Counted from the first letter of the stretch, positions 43,872 through 53,706 are shown. The stretch is 64,000 bases of DNA from Pedobacter schmidteae (GCF_900564155.1 NZ_LS999839.1:5887097-5951096); one strand, 5' to 3'. The notes: generated by a model not told the origin, from the sequence alone. Numbers and translations: made by a program.

Positions 43872-46286
43872 TTAAAACTTATAACTGTATCCCAATCTAA
43901 AAACCTGGGTTTCCAGATAATCAGTACTGATCAGTTTAAATCCATTGCCTGTAATTTCCCTTGTAGGCCTTAGGGTATTAAACAGATCGGTTCCATTCAA
44001 AAACAGCTCACCCCTACCTTGCTGAATTTGTTTTTTGATCCCTAAGTCAACCGAGTATCTGGCCCCGATTTTTCCTTGTGGAATAATGTCGGGAGCCTGG
44101 TAGATTGCGGAGAACTGCAACTGTGCTTTTTGACGTAATTTAAAGGTGCCATTAAGCTTCGAATTCCAGGAAGTGATGCTTTCTTTATCCATTGTGTACA
44201 CGGTGGGTACCGGGTACCTGTTTTCAATGGTAAATGCATCAATTGTATTTTTATATATAGCAGCACTTGTATTGAACGAGAACCAGCTGGTCAATTGCTG
44301 CTGCCAGGTTACTTCAGCTCCGGTGTTCCGGCTTTTACCAGCGTTCTGAAAAATATTATAAATCAGTGTGCTGCCCGGTGGCACTGTGGCAATCCTTGTA
44401 ATAGTCGCATTGGTCATTTTATGATAAATTGCCGAATATACATTTCCCTTGTCCCAGCTCAGTTTATGCCCCATTTCAATATTTTTGGTAAACTGAGGTC
44501 TCAAGGTAGGATTACCTACTTTAATCACCTCCGGTTCATCATATTTAGGAAAAATCCTTATATCCACTTCGTTGGGGCGGTCAACGCGCTCATTGTAAAA
44601 TAGAGAAATCTTATTTTTTTCATTTAGTTTATAACCCAGACGGAGGTTTGGAAATGGTCGGGTATAATCGTAGCCATCGCTTTTGTAAGTATTGTGGTCC
44701 GGATTTACATCGTAATTTACTTTTACATACTCTACCCTGATTCCAGCTTCCAGTTCAAAGGTGTTACTTTCAAAAACATAATTACCGTATACTGCCGGAA
44801 TGGTCTCTTTGTAATCGGCCCAACCACCGGCATTTACGTCCAGGGGCGAATTTAAACCCGGGAAGAACCGCATATTGGTTGGAATGGTCCGCCGTCTAAA
44901 CTTAAGCCCACCTTCCAGCCGACCGTGTTTCAGGGGCTTAATATAGTCCACATTCAGGTCCGCCACGTGTTCATCGGACAACAACTTAAATGAATCCTCG
45001 CCTGTAAAAGTGGGCATAACATTAGTAAAGAAGTATTTTTCATCCTCCCTGTGAAAAGTATAATTGAAACTAGCGTTCAGTAAATGTCCGGGCTGTTTAA
45101 ATTTATGCTGGTACAGTGCTGCACCAGTAGCTGTATATTTTACCTCATCCTCTAAAAACTGCCACAAACGACTACGTACACTCAGGTCGCCATTAAAATA
45201 AGGGATATCGCCCCGGTCCAGTATTTTCTCCCGGTTCAGGTAAGCCGAAAAAGTAAAGGTATTCTGCTCATCCGGCGTCCAGTCTACCCCCGTTTTCAGC
45301 GTCGAAAAGGTAGTCGTCCGGTTTCGTTTTACCTGCTGTCTGATGATGTTTCCATCGTCATAAATACGTTCGGCAAAGTCGTTTCGGTTTAATGTTTGCG
45401 TATACAGCCAATCAGCCTGCAAAAATGTATTGAGTTTATTTTTTTTATAATTGAGCGATACCGAGGGGTTAATTTTAGGTGTAGCCTGATATTGAGGCCT
45501 GATACCGGGCAAATTTTCCTGACGGATCCATAAAGCGCCCATGCCTGTTGTAAGGCCAATCTTTCCATTTAAGCCTTCCTGTCGGTTTTTTTTATAAATG
45601 ATATTGATAATCCCAGCATTTCCATTGGCATCGTGCCTGGCAGATGGATTATTAATAATTTCTATACGCTCAATTGCCGAAGCTGGTATATTGTCGAGCC
45701 CCGTCTGGCTACCAAATCCGGTAATGGCGTTTTGTTTTCCATCAATCAATACTGCTACCTTATCATTACCACGAAGCTGAACTTTGCCATCCTGCACGGT
45801 TACCCCCGGAAGGCTTTGCATACTTTGCAATACAGATCCACCAGACTGGGCTACATTATTGGCCAGGGTAAACGTTTTCTTATCCAACTTATCGGAAACA
45901 CCATCTTTTCTTTCCGCAGTAACGGCCACCTCAGATAACATTTTAGCATCATCGTTTAACACCAACACCCCGAGGTCGAGGAACTGACTAAGTACACCTA
46001 CCGTGTATTTTTGTTGATAGGTTTTAAAGCCTACCAGCGAAACCTGTACCAGGTAATTTCCGCTCTTTACATTAGCCAAAGTAAATCGACCTTCTTCATT
46101 GGTTACCGTTCCCATTACAAAACTACTATCCTTTTGTGTTTTTAAAACTACATTGGCATAAGGAATAGTCATTTTTTTATTATCATGAACCATTCCGGAG
46201 ACGGTAATATTCGGACTATCCTGAGCAACAACAAGGAATGGCAGCAACAACATCAAGGGAAAAGAAAGTCTGTACATAACACTCAT
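43872..46286 (-). CDS. TonB-dependent receptor-like outer-membrane protein
   Basis: An 804-residue outer-membrane receptor with signal peptide (YRLSFPLMLLLPFLVVAQ), an N-terminal carboxypeptidase-regulatory-like domain (TVSGMVHDNKKMTIPYANVV), a plug domain (SVLQSMQSLPGVTVQDGKVQ and NNPSARHDANGNAGIINI) and a C-terminal barrel of the OMP_b-brl_3 type ending in FRLGYSYKF. No SusD-like partner gene is adjacent, so it is not a classical SusCD pair. Its ligand is unknown; the location beside pectin genes hints at oligogalacturonides but proves nothing. It is convergent with the LacI gene. Confidence 0.88.
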   Translation of the reverse strand: MSVMYRLSFPLMLLLPFLVVAQDSPNITVSGMVHDNKKMTIPYANVVLKTQKDSSFVMGTVTNEEGRFTLANVKSGNYLVQVSLVGFKTYQQKYTVGVLSQFLDLGVLVLNDDAKMLSEVAVTAERKDGVSDKLDKKTFTLANNVAQSGGSVLQSMQSLPGVTVQDGKVQLRGNDKVAVLIDGKQNAITGFGSQTGLDNIPASAIERIEIINNPSARHDANGNAGIINIIYKKNRQEGLNGKIGLTTGMGALWIRQENLPGIRPQYQATPKINPSVSLNYKKNKLNTFLQADWLYTQTLNRNDFAERIYDDGNIIRQQVKRNRTTTFSTLKTGVDWTPDEQNTFTFSAYLNREKILDRGDIPYFNGDLSVRSRLWQFLEDEVKYTATGAALYQHKFKQPGHLLNASFNYTFHREDEKYFFTNVMPTFTGEDSFKLLSDEHVADLNVDYIKPLKHGRLEGGLKFRRRTIPTNMRFFPGLNSPLDVNAGGWADYKETIPAVYGNYVFESNTFELEAGIRVEYVKVNYDVNPDHNTYKSDGYDYTRPFPNLRLGYKLNEKNKISLFYNERVDRPNEVDIRIFPKYDEPEVIKVGNPTLRPQFTKNIEMGHKLSWDKGNVYSAIYHKMTNATITRIATVPPGSTLIYNIFQNAGKSRNTGAEVTWQQQLTSWFSFNTSAAIYKNTIDAFTIENRYPVPTVYTMDKESITSWNSKLNGTFKLRQKAQLQFSAIYQAPDIIPQGKIGARYSVDLGIKKQIQQGRGELFLNGTDLFNTLRPTREITGNGFKLISTDYLETQVFRLGYSYKF

Positions 46287-46447
46287 TTTTTCTCAAAACT
46301 GCAAATCAATTTAGAAGAAATTTTGAATTGGATTTTAAATTGGCATTTACAATTTCCATACAGTATAGACTTGTTTTCTTTTATGTTTTACATCTGATAT
46401 GCAAAATCAACTGATATCACAAATGCCATAAAAATAATATAGAATAT
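46287..46447. other. Gap between RND gene and TonB receptor gene
   Basis: 160 bp, AT-rich. On the minus strand TTGATTTG (plus 46302-46309) is one mismatch from the -7 consensus and may serve the receptor gene. No terminator of the RND operon is clear. Confidence 0.35.
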
Positions 46448-49400
46448 TTATTTATACCACCTTCGGATCATACTTGGCAATACAATAAGCAGCAACGGAA
46501 GGGCAATAAGGAATCCACCTATAACAGCTATAGCCAAAGGCTGATGTAACTGTGCACCGGCCCCTATACCCAACGCCAAAGGAAAGAGTGCCATAATTGC
46601 ACCTAGTGCAGTCATCAGTTTAGGCCTTAAACGCGTTGATATGGCATAGGTTATGGCATCATCTATGTTCTTTTCGTGCAAAGATTCTTTGAACTGTAAA
46701 AAAGTAAATACTGCGTTTTCACCAATAATTCCAACTATCATAATCAAGCCAGTATAACTCCCTACATTTAATGGGGTATGGGTAAAAAATAATGCCAGAT
46801 AACTTCCCGAAATCCCTAAAACAGCTATGAGCAAAATAAGGAATGCTATTCTGAAATCTTTAAACAAGAATAGGATAACACTGAATACCAGTAAACTTGA
46901 AGTGATCAGAATCATCAACAATTCCCTGAACGATTGTTGCTGTTCGGCGAATGCACCGCCATAGCTGATGTGATAACCTGAAGGCAAAGCTACTTTGGTC
47001 GCAACCTCTTGCTGCACATCTTTCATTACACTTCCCAGGTCGCGGTTGTCTAAACGAGCTGTAACCACACCTATCGACTGCAGGTTTTCTCTTTGTACTT
47101 CGGCACTTCCTGTTTTTAGCTGTACTTTGGCTAAATTTCCAATTGGAATTGCCACTCCGGAAGGAAGGAATATTTTAAGTGTATTGATATTTGCTATGGC
47201 AAACTCCCTGCTACCTGGATAGATGATACGGATGGGTGACAATTGCTGCTGATCGTACAGATCTCCGATTACATTACCCTCTAAAGCCAGCTGTATTTGC
47301 GACTGAAAGCTGGCCGGACTAATTCCATATTGGGCCAGGGCCGAAAAATCGGGCTGTATACTTACAGTTGGGCCCGATAAAACTATGCCATTAAATACAT
47401 CGGCTGTACCACTTACTTTACCTACAATACCTGCAACCTTTTTAGACAGCTTCTCCAAAACTTCCTGGTTATTACCAAATATTTTGACCTCAATGGGCTG
47501 TGTGGAACTCATCAGGTCGCCTAACATGTCTCCAATAACCTGTCCAAAATCAACCTTTAACGCAGCTTGACTTCCTTCAATGCCAGCCCTTATAGTCGCT
47601 ATCACCTCGTCGGTGGTTTTATGCCTGTCTGGCTTTAGCTGAATCACGTAATCACCAGTATTTGGCTCTGTAATAAAAAATCCCATCTGGGTGCCCGTCC
47701 TTCTGGAATAGGCTTGTACTTCGGGTACTTTGACCAATTCTTTTTCTACTACCCTTAACATGCGGTCGGTTTCCACTAGCGATGTTCCAGGTGGAGAGCT
47801 ATAGTCCAATACAATACTCCCTTCGTCCATTTCGGGCAAAAAACCCGTTTCTAAACGTGACGAAACAAAAAAAATAACGGCAGCCAATAAAAGCATGGCC
47901 AGCATACTGATATATGGCCGCTGGATAAAATACCTGATCCATTGCTGGTTTTTAACCTGATGCGCAGGCACGTTTTGTCCAATGGCATTTGTACCAACAT
48001 CACCGGTCAGTAGTAAGTAAATTACCGGCAAACCAATCCAGGTTACGAAAAAGGAGCAAACCAACGTGATGATCATGGTATTTGTCATAACCTGGAAATA
48101 AGATCCGGCTACGCCAGTCATCAATACAAAGGGGATAAAAATGACGATGGTACTGATAGATGAGCCCATCATTGCGGGAAAAAGATAATCAATTGCTTTT
48201 TTCACCAAACTAACAGTCGGTTCATCGGGATGTTCTTCGTGTGTTCTGTGAATCTGCTCAACAACGACAATGGCATCATCGATAATCAGCCCTATAGCTG
48301 CAGCAATAGCACCCAGCGTCATGATGTTCAGAGAATAACCAACAAAATACAACACCATAACACTAAGACAAAGCGTAACCGGTATAGTTATTAGAATTGT
48401 TGCACTCGCCTTTAGCGACCGCAAAAAAACAATGGCTACGATAAGGGCCAGTGCCAGGCCCACCAACAAACTATCCCTTACACTTTTAATCGATTCATTC
48501 ACAAAATCGGCCTGTATATAATAGGGCTTTATGTATACTCCCTGTGGAAGGATTTTTTGAAGTTCATTAACTTTAGCCTCCATCTGCAATGATAAATCGA
48601 TCAGATTGGCATTAGGTTGTTTAATAACTGCAATCAAAATTCCATCCTTTCCATTGGCATTGATGCGAGTATAAGCCACCCCTTCTGCTATTTTAACCTT
48701 TGCAATATCTTTCACCCGTATTATCCTATTTCCATTTTTACCAATAGTCAGGTTTTCAAGATCATTCTTTGTTTTAACCGTTGCATCGGTTATGGAAAGA
48801 TAGAGATAGTTATGATCTGATAAATAGCCATTTGACCTGATGAAATTGGTTTGAGCGAGGATGCTATTTAACACTTCTGGAGAAATAGACAAACTCGTCA
48901 TCTTCTGAATATCTAGTTCCAACCAGTACTCTTTGGCTTTGCCACCAATTATACGGATCTCGGAAACCCCATCTACTTGTGATAAAAAGGGCTTAATGGT
49001 ATAAGTAGCCAACTGTTTGAGCGCTATGGCCGATTTGACACGACTTTCCAGGCTATATCCACTTACAGGCAAAATAGAAGGATTCATCTTTTCCACCGAC
49101 AAACTGATACCGGGTGGTAAGGTGGTTCTGATCTTCGCTATCTGAGATTCAATCCGTTGTTGACTAAGATCAATATTTGCACCGCCGGTCAAATAAGCTG
49201 ATAATTCACAGCTGCCCCTACTGGTCACACTTCGGATGAGCTTTAAATCGGGCACCTGTTTAATGGCATTTTCCAGTGGACGTGTAACGGTAACTACCAT
49301 TTTATCTACAGGCTGAAGTTCAGCTTCTGCGATGATTTTTATTTTAGGGAAGGTAATTTCCGGGAATAATGCTGTTTTTAGCTGATGATAAGAATACACC

Positions 49401-49468
49401 CCACCCACCAGTACCAAGATGAGTACCACCAGCAAAGGATTTCGGTGAGATATAAAAAAATTCTTCAT
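46448..49468 (-). CDS. RND-family efflux transporter
   Basis: A 1006-residue inner-membrane pump of the AcrB/CzcA superfamily, driven by proton flow. The first membrane helix is at HRNPLLVVLILVLVGGVYSY, with the periplasmic loop beginning LFPEITFPKIKIIAEA; the helix-4 region keeps the proton-relay Asp pair in GLIIDDAIVVVEQIHRTHEE. Two large periplasmic loops and twelve helices are expected. The P-E-I-T and R-Q-I-like features do not allow a firm choice between metal and drug efflux. It is the last gene of the tripartite set and follows the adaptor gene after 3 bp. Confidence 0.93.
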   Translation of the reverse strand: MKNFFISHRNPLLVVLILVLVGGVYSYHQLKTALFPEITFPKIKIIAEAELQPVDKMVVTVTRPLENAIKQVPDLKLIRSVTSRGSCELSAYLTGGANIDLSQQRIESQIAKIRTTLPPGISLSVEKMNPSILPVSGYSLESRVKSAIALKQLATYTIKPFLSQVDGVSEIRIIGGKAKEYWLELDIQKMTSLSISPEVLNSILAQTNFIRSNGYLSDHNYLYLSITDATVKTKNDLENLTIGKNGNRIIRVKDIAKVKIAEGVAYTRINANGKDGILIAVIKQPNANLIDLSLQMEAKVNELQKILPQGVYIKPYYIQADFVNESIKSVRDSLLVGLALALIVAIVFLRSLKASATILITIPVTLCLSVMVLYFVGYSLNIMTLGAIAAAIGLIIDDAIVVVEQIHRTHEEHPDEPTVSLVKKAIDYLFPAMMGSSISTIVIFIPFVLMTGVAGSYFQVMTNTMIITLVCSFFVTWIGLPVIYLLLTGDVGTNAIGQNVPAHQVKNQQWIRYFIQRPYISMLAMLLLAAVIFFVSSRLETGFLPEMDEGSIVLDYSSPPGTSLVETDRMLRVVEKELVKVPEVQAYSRRTGTQMGFFITEPNTGDYVIQLKPDRHKTTDEVIATIRAGIEGSQAALKVDFGQVIGDMLGDLMSSTQPIEVKIFGNNQEVLEKLSKKVAGIVGKVSGTADVFNGIVLSGPTVSIQPDFSALAQYGISPASFQSQIQLALEGNVIGDLYDQQQLSPIRIIYPGSREFAIANINTLKIFLPSGVAIPIGNLAKVQLKTGSAEVQRENLQSIGVVTARLDNRDLGSVMKDVQQEVATKVALPSGYHISYGGAFAEQQQSFRELLMILITSSLLVFSVILFLFKDFRIAFLILLIAVLGISGSYLALFFTHTPLNVGSYTGLIMIVGIIGENAVFTFLQFKESLHEKNIDDAITYAISTRLRPKLMTALGAIMALFPLALGIGAGAQLHQPLAIAVIGGFLIALPLLLIVLPSMIRRWYK

Positions 49469-49471
49469 CTG

Positions 49472-50404
49472 TTATAAATGCTTAACTACTTTGACCTTTG
49501 CTGTATCAGGCATTCCATAATTTCCCATACTGATAATTCGATCACCGGACTGAAAAACAGGACTTAAAACCTCTATGTTATCCTTATTTTCAATACCACG
49601 CTTAACCCGAACCTTTACAGCTGTAGAGTCGTTGATCAGTTTCATTACCCAAAAATCATCCTCAGTTTCATTAGTCAACACCGCTGATTTGGGCAAAGTA
49701 CAGGCATTGGTTTTTGCAACCTTAACAAGGTTTGCCCGGGCAATCAAACCTTCCGGGAGGGCTTTGGCAACATTTACCCTGATGATTACCCTTTGTGCCT
49801 GTGATGCAGAATCAATTACAGGCAACGTGCCATTAATAGTTCCCTGTAGTTTTTCACCATCCGGAAGGATAAGTTCCAAATTTTTGTGGTCGGCAATAAG
49901 TGCGCGCTGTTCATAAGGCACATCTAACAAAAAAACAAAGCTGCTTTTATTGATGACAACCGCTAGTGCTTCCCCATCCTGAACATAATCGCCTTTTTGA
50001 TGGCTGATCCCTGTAATAAAACCAACCTCACCAGCCCTGATGTTTGATTTCCCCGAAAATCTGAACGCCGGGTCCAGCTGGTTAACAGCATTACCAATAG
50101 CCTTTGCTTCTTTGGTAATCAGGCTGAACAATATCTCATTTGCAGCCACCTGTTTTCCAAGTTGAACGTGTACCTCCTGTACATAACCATTCATATTTGC
50201 TTTTACATAACTTTTTTGCAAATAAGCAGATACCGCATTTAATTCCAGGTGTTCGGCAATCGGGCCCATACTGATATGACTTACAACAACAGGTGTTACT
50301 GGTATCATCTGCTTTTCTTCGGCAGGGCTACTCCCATTCTGACAGGCACTAAATAAAGCCGGACAGAGTACATACCACCATTTGATTAAATTAAATTTCT
50401 TCAT
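49472..50404 (-). CDS. RND periplasmic adaptor lipoprotein
   Basis: A 310-residue membrane-fusion protein with a lipoprotein signal (lipobox FSAC, Cys near residue 21). It shows the biotinyl-lipoyl-like segment KANMNGYVQEVHVQLGKQVA near residue 70 and a second half later (GFITGISHQKGDYVQDGEAL). The long coiled-coil hairpin of most such proteins is almost absent: only about 20 residues separate the lipoyl halves. It lies between the TolC-like and pump genes with 12- and 3-bp gaps. Confidence 0.9.
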   Translation of the reverse strand: MKKFNLIKWWYVLCPALFSACQNGSSPAEEKQMIPVTPVVVSHISMGPIAEHLELNAVSAYLQKSYVKANMNGYVQEVHVQLGKQVAANEILFSLITKEAKAIGNAVNQLDPAFRFSGKSNIRAGEVGFITGISHQKGDYVQDGEALAVVINKSSFVFLLDVPYEQRALIADHKNLELILPDGEKLQGTINGTLPVIDSASQAQRVIIRVNVAKALPEGLIARANLVKVAKTNACTLPKSAVLTNETEDDFWVMKLINDSTAVKVRVKRGIENKDNIEVLSPVFQSGDRIISMGNYGMPDTAKVKVVKHL

Positions 50405-50416
50405 AGGTATTGCAAG

Positions 50417-51679
50417 TTATCGGTTCCAGTAATTGAGTTGATTGATAAGTTTTAAACGATTAATATCTGTTTGTCTGAATAAATTCTGGGCTACCATAAA
50501 ATTGTTAATTGCGATGATAAAATCAGCAATCCTGATATCTCCGGTATGCAGCAATTTGCGATCAATCGCAATCAGATCGCCTGTAATTTTAACCTGTTCT
50601 TTAATTTGCAGGTACAAACCCTCTGTAGCCGCAATCTGTTGCTGCAGCAAATCGATCTGCTGTTTTTGCTGTGTTGCAAAATAACTATGGTATGCAGAGC
50701 CCGTTTGCAATTGCAGGTTAAGCTTATCATACTGCATCTTTTTCTGATGTCCGTCATAAATAGGTACCGAAACGGTAAAACCAACACTTGTTCCGAAGTT
50801 TTTATAAGGTTGCAGGATAAATGAAGAATTATAACCTCCGTTTACATACAGACTGGTTTTGGGTTTATAGCTAAAATTTACGGCGTCACGTTCGTTCAAT
50901 GTTTTCAGACTATCTATTTCGAAACGTTTTACAAATATCTTGTCTGATACAGTTGCTGTGTTGGTTGCAAGCAAAGGCTCGGCAAGTGTTACTACATTCG
51001 TATCACAAATACCAGATAAATAATTTAGAACGGCATAATCATTTTTAAACTGAAGTTCGGCCTGTTTATACTGCAGTTGCTGTTGTTTCAGGTTAACTAA
51101 AAAAGCCAGGTATTCTGTTTGCCGATAGGTATTTGAACGGGTAAGCACTTTCAGCAGGGCGTCTTCTTTACCAAGCAAATCGCAAATACTGCGGTTAAAA
51201 TCGAGTTGTTGCTGACTTGAATAGGCGGCAATGTATTGATCGGTTATGGCTTTCTTCAAATCGAGTACGGAAAGTTTTGCGGCATACCGTATAGAATCTC
51301 TTTGCAACTCCAGTTGCTGCATTCTGTTGTCCTTAGCTCCTTTACCAATCAGGTTATAGCTGAGGTTTAACAATGCATCCAGGGTATGCGCATTAGTTAA
51401 AGCTACATCATAACCGTAACCGTTTACAACCGGGGCATACAATCCCGTTGAGGTAGCTGTGACCTGTGGCAGATATCCGGCCTTAAGTCTCAAACTGTCC
51501 ATCTTATTCATCAGGAGTTGATTTTTATAATCTTTTCCGAGTGGGCTGGATACCAGGGCCTGGCGAATAAAAAAGTTGAGATCCACAGGCGCTTTCACTG
51601 CAAACTGCCCATAGCTTGCTAAAGTAAAAAAGCATGAGTATAAAGTAATTAACAGCCTTCTTTTGCTAAAACGTTCCAT
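50417..51679 (-). CDS. TolC-type outer-membrane channel protein
   Basis: A 420-residue outer-membrane efflux protein with signal peptide (RRLLITLYSCFFTLASYGQ) and two helical halves rich in Gln, Leu and Lys (LQLQTGSAYHSYFATQQKQQ). It would form the exit channel for the pump. The ATG at 51677-51679 gives the best signal peptide; a second start at 51694 is possible. Either start overlaps the 3' end of the PAP2 gene by 14 to 29 bp, so the genes are probably co-transcribed. Confidence 0.85.
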   Translation of the reverse strand: MERFSKRRLLITLYSCFFTLASYGQFAVKAPVDLNFFIRQALVSSPLGKDYKNQLLMNKMDSLRLKAGYLPQVTATSTGLYAPVVNGYGYDVALTNAHTLDALLNLSYNLIGKGAKDNRMQQLELQRDSIRYAAKLSVLDLKKAITDQYIAAYSSQQQLDFNRSICDLLGKEDALLKVLTRSNTYRQTEYLAFLVNLKQQQLQYKQAELQFKNDYAVLNYLSGICDTNVVTLAEPLLATNTATVSDKIFVKRFEIDSLKTLNERDAVNFSYKPKTSLYVNGGYNSSFILQPYKNFGTSVGFTVSVPIYDGHQKKMQYDKLNLQLQTGSAYHSYFATQQKQQIDLLQQQIAATEGLYLQIKEQVKITGDLIAIDRKLLHTGDIRIADFIIAINNFMVAQNLFRQTDINRLKLINQLNYWNR

Positions 51680-52484
51680 TAAAAGAGAGTCCAAAACTAT
51701 GTTGTTGATAGGAAGGTATAATGTTATAATTCGCAGCGTTTTTACCCAACACCATTCTTTTCAATTTTGGGTAAAGAAAATAAGCTACTTTGGTAGACGC
51801 AATACCAAAACCTGCACCCGCTACCACATCGCTAAACCAGTGTTTGTTGTTGTACATCCTCAATGTTCCTGTAGCTGTCGCCACTGCATATCCTGCAACA
51901 CCATACCACGGTGATACATCTTTATATTCCTGCTTCAGAAACTCAGCAGCAGCAAATGCATTAGCTGTATGGCCCGAAGGGAAAGAAGTGAAGCCCGACT
52001 CGTTCGGCCTCAATCTATGGGTCGCTTTCTTCAAGATCGCCACCGTGCCACCCATAATTGCGGAAGACAATACATACACACCTGTTGCATCCAGTAAAGA
52101 ATGCTGCCCCTTTATTCCCGCCAGGTTTAATCCGTATACCGCTACGGCAGGTGCAAACTGCATGTAATCGTCAGCATGAGCCGCAAACAAAGGATGATCC
52201 TCCTGTAATTCATTTTTGGTGGTATAATCCAGACGTCTGATCAGGTTGTCTCCTCCCAGAGATACTAAACCATAACCAATAAAAGTGGCCGGTATAATGA
52301 AAGGGGCAATACCAGGCTTATAATCGGCAGACACTACCTGACGATATGGATAAGCTTTTGCGGTCTGCAACATTACTGAATCCTTTATATCCTTTGTTTG
52401 TGCGACGCAAAGACAAGGGATATAAAAAGAAAGAAGAAAAACAGATAGCTTTCTGAATATTCTGCCAGTAGGAAAAGGCTTCAT
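51666..52484 (-). CDS. PAP2-family membrane-associated phosphatase
   Basis: A 272-residue phosphatase of the PAP2 superfamily, with a signal peptide (KLSVFLLSFYIPCLCVAQ). All three catalytic blocks are present: KKATHRLRP (Kx6RP), SFPSGHT (PSGH) and RMYNNKHWFSD (Rx5Hx3D). Family members dephosphorylate phosphatidic acid, undecaprenyl pyrophosphate or lipid A; substrate here is unknown. The downstream efflux genes suggest envelope modification linked to export. I chose the ATG at 52482-52484 over 52517 because it begins directly with the signal peptide. Confidence 0.9.
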   Translation of the reverse strand: MKPFPTGRIFRKLSVFLLSFYIPCLCVAQTKDIKDSVMLQTAKAYPYRQVVSADYKPGIAPFIIPATFIGYGLVSLGGDNLIRRLDYTTKNELQEDHPLFAAHADDYMQFAPAVAVYGLNLAGIKGQHSLLDATGVYVLSSAIMGGTVAILKKATHRLRPNESGFTSFPSGHTANAFAAAEFLKQEYKDVSPWYGVAGYAVATATGTLRMYNNKHWFSDVVAGAGFGIASTKVAYFLYPKLKRMVLGKNAANYNIIPSYQQHSFGLSFNGTF

Positions 52485-52561
52485 AATTGTAAAATTTAAC
52501 ACTAAGTTAAAGTTCAATTATGAAGAAATTCTGTAGAACGCTCGCTACATAAATGAATCCA

Positions 52562-53584
52562 TCATAACTCAGGTTCCCATGGCGCCGCTGTACTGAAAAT
52601 ACGCTTTATGGTATAGTTTTTTATTTCTCTATTGCTTAACTGTTTTGACCAAGTAACTCTTTGTCTGGCATTTGCCCCGACGCCAGAACTCTGGTACTCG
52701 GCGTAATAAGCTGTTTTTTCTTTATCAGGAAACATGGCATCTCCCGCCCAGGGATGCCAACCCTCTGGTACAATATGAGCCCCCATTTCCGTTCTGATAA
52801 AAACAGTTTTTGCATAAGGTCTCCATGGGCGGCCAAGAAAAACTCTATCTACTCCTTTGTCCGCTATCAGCTTACAATAGAAAAACACAAAACCAAACTT
52901 TTGGTTTTCCGTCGTCGCAGCTGCAGTGATGTACGAGTTGCTTAGACTTTTGACGGTACAATCTTGAAAAATAGCTGTGGCTTCCCCAAAAATAAAATCT
53001 GTGGTCCCCTCAATATAACAGTTCACGTAATACTGGCGACTACCGGCACCAGCAGCATAAAGGGTATCCTGATTACCAAGTATACGACAATCTTTAATAG
53101 TCGCTTTATCGCCCTCTATATGCAAAGCTACAGCCTGACCAACTTTCCCTGAAATATTCTGAATAGTCAGTTGCTGTGCCGTAAAATTGTTGCCCTGTAC
53201 CAGCACTGTATAAGAAGTATAAGTGCTGAATTTAGTCAGTCCAAAAGCATCTTCTCTCCCCCCAGCATAGTGCTTTCCAGAATAATCATCATTGGTAATA
53301 ACCGTGTTTGCAGCATCCTCTCCAATCAGTGAAACATTTGTTTTCCAGGAGGGGATGATCAACTTTTCGTGATAAACACCGCTCTTTATAAAAATCTTCA
53401 CCTCCTGTTTTCCAAGATCACGAACCGAATTTACTGCTTCCTGTATAGTTTTATAATCACCACTTCCATCCTGCGCAACTTTAAGGGTGGCAGGATACTT
53501 TTGCTGTGCATTTGCAAAAAAAAACTGCAACAACATCATAAGGCAGATCGCCATTTGAAACTGTTTTATTTGCATTGTATGCAT
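52562..53584 (-). CDS. Pectin methylesterase (CE8), secreted
   Basis: A 340-residue pectinesterase that removes methyl esters from homogalacturonan, preparing it for GH28 enzymes. It has a signal peptide (FQMAICLMMLLQFFFANAQQ), the beta-helix start DGSGDYKTIQEAVNSVRD, the catalytic aspartates in GNQDTLY and EGTTDFIFGEA, and the arginine motif FLGRPWRPYAKTVF. Full length. ATG at 53584 or four codons later are both possible. It is separated from the PAP2 gene by about 78 bp and has its own control region. Confidence 0.95.
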   Translation of the reverse strand: MHTMQIKQFQMAICLMMLLQFFFANAQQKYPATLKVAQDGSGDYKTIQEAVNSVRDLGKQEVKIFIKSGVYHEKLIIPSWKTNVSLIGEDAANTVITNDDYSGKHYAGGREDAFGLTKFSTYTSYTVLVQGNNFTAQQLTIQNISGKVGQAVALHIEGDKATIKDCRILGNQDTLYAAGAGSRQYYVNCYIEGTTDFIFGEATAIFQDCTVKSLSNSYITAAATTENQKFGFVFFYCKLIADKGVDRVFLGRPWRPYAKTVFIRTEMGAHIVPEGWHPWAGDAMFPDKEKTAYYAEYQSSGVGANARQRVTWSKQLSNREIKNYTIKRIFSTAAPWEPEL

Positions 53585-53641
53585 ATTATTAACGTTTAAT
53601 ATTTTATATATGGTACAACCATTTTATATCTGGCTGTATAA

Positions 53642-53706
53642 CAAGATTAAATACTATAGGCGAATAAAAAAAAGAAATACGCTACTAAATGTGTGCAATC
53701 GTTGTC
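53642..53706 (-). promoter_or_regulatory. Pectinesterase promoter and LacI-type operator
   Basis: On the minus strand TAATCTTG (plus 53642-53649) has the TAnnCTTG form seen upstream of uxaB and GH28. The operator core GCAATCGTTGTC (53695-53706) fits GNAANCGNTNNC and starts 46 bp from the box, the same spacing as at GH28. A looser AACGTTTAA lies near 53590. The rest of the 240-bp gap holds the bamD promoter. Confidence 0.65.
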
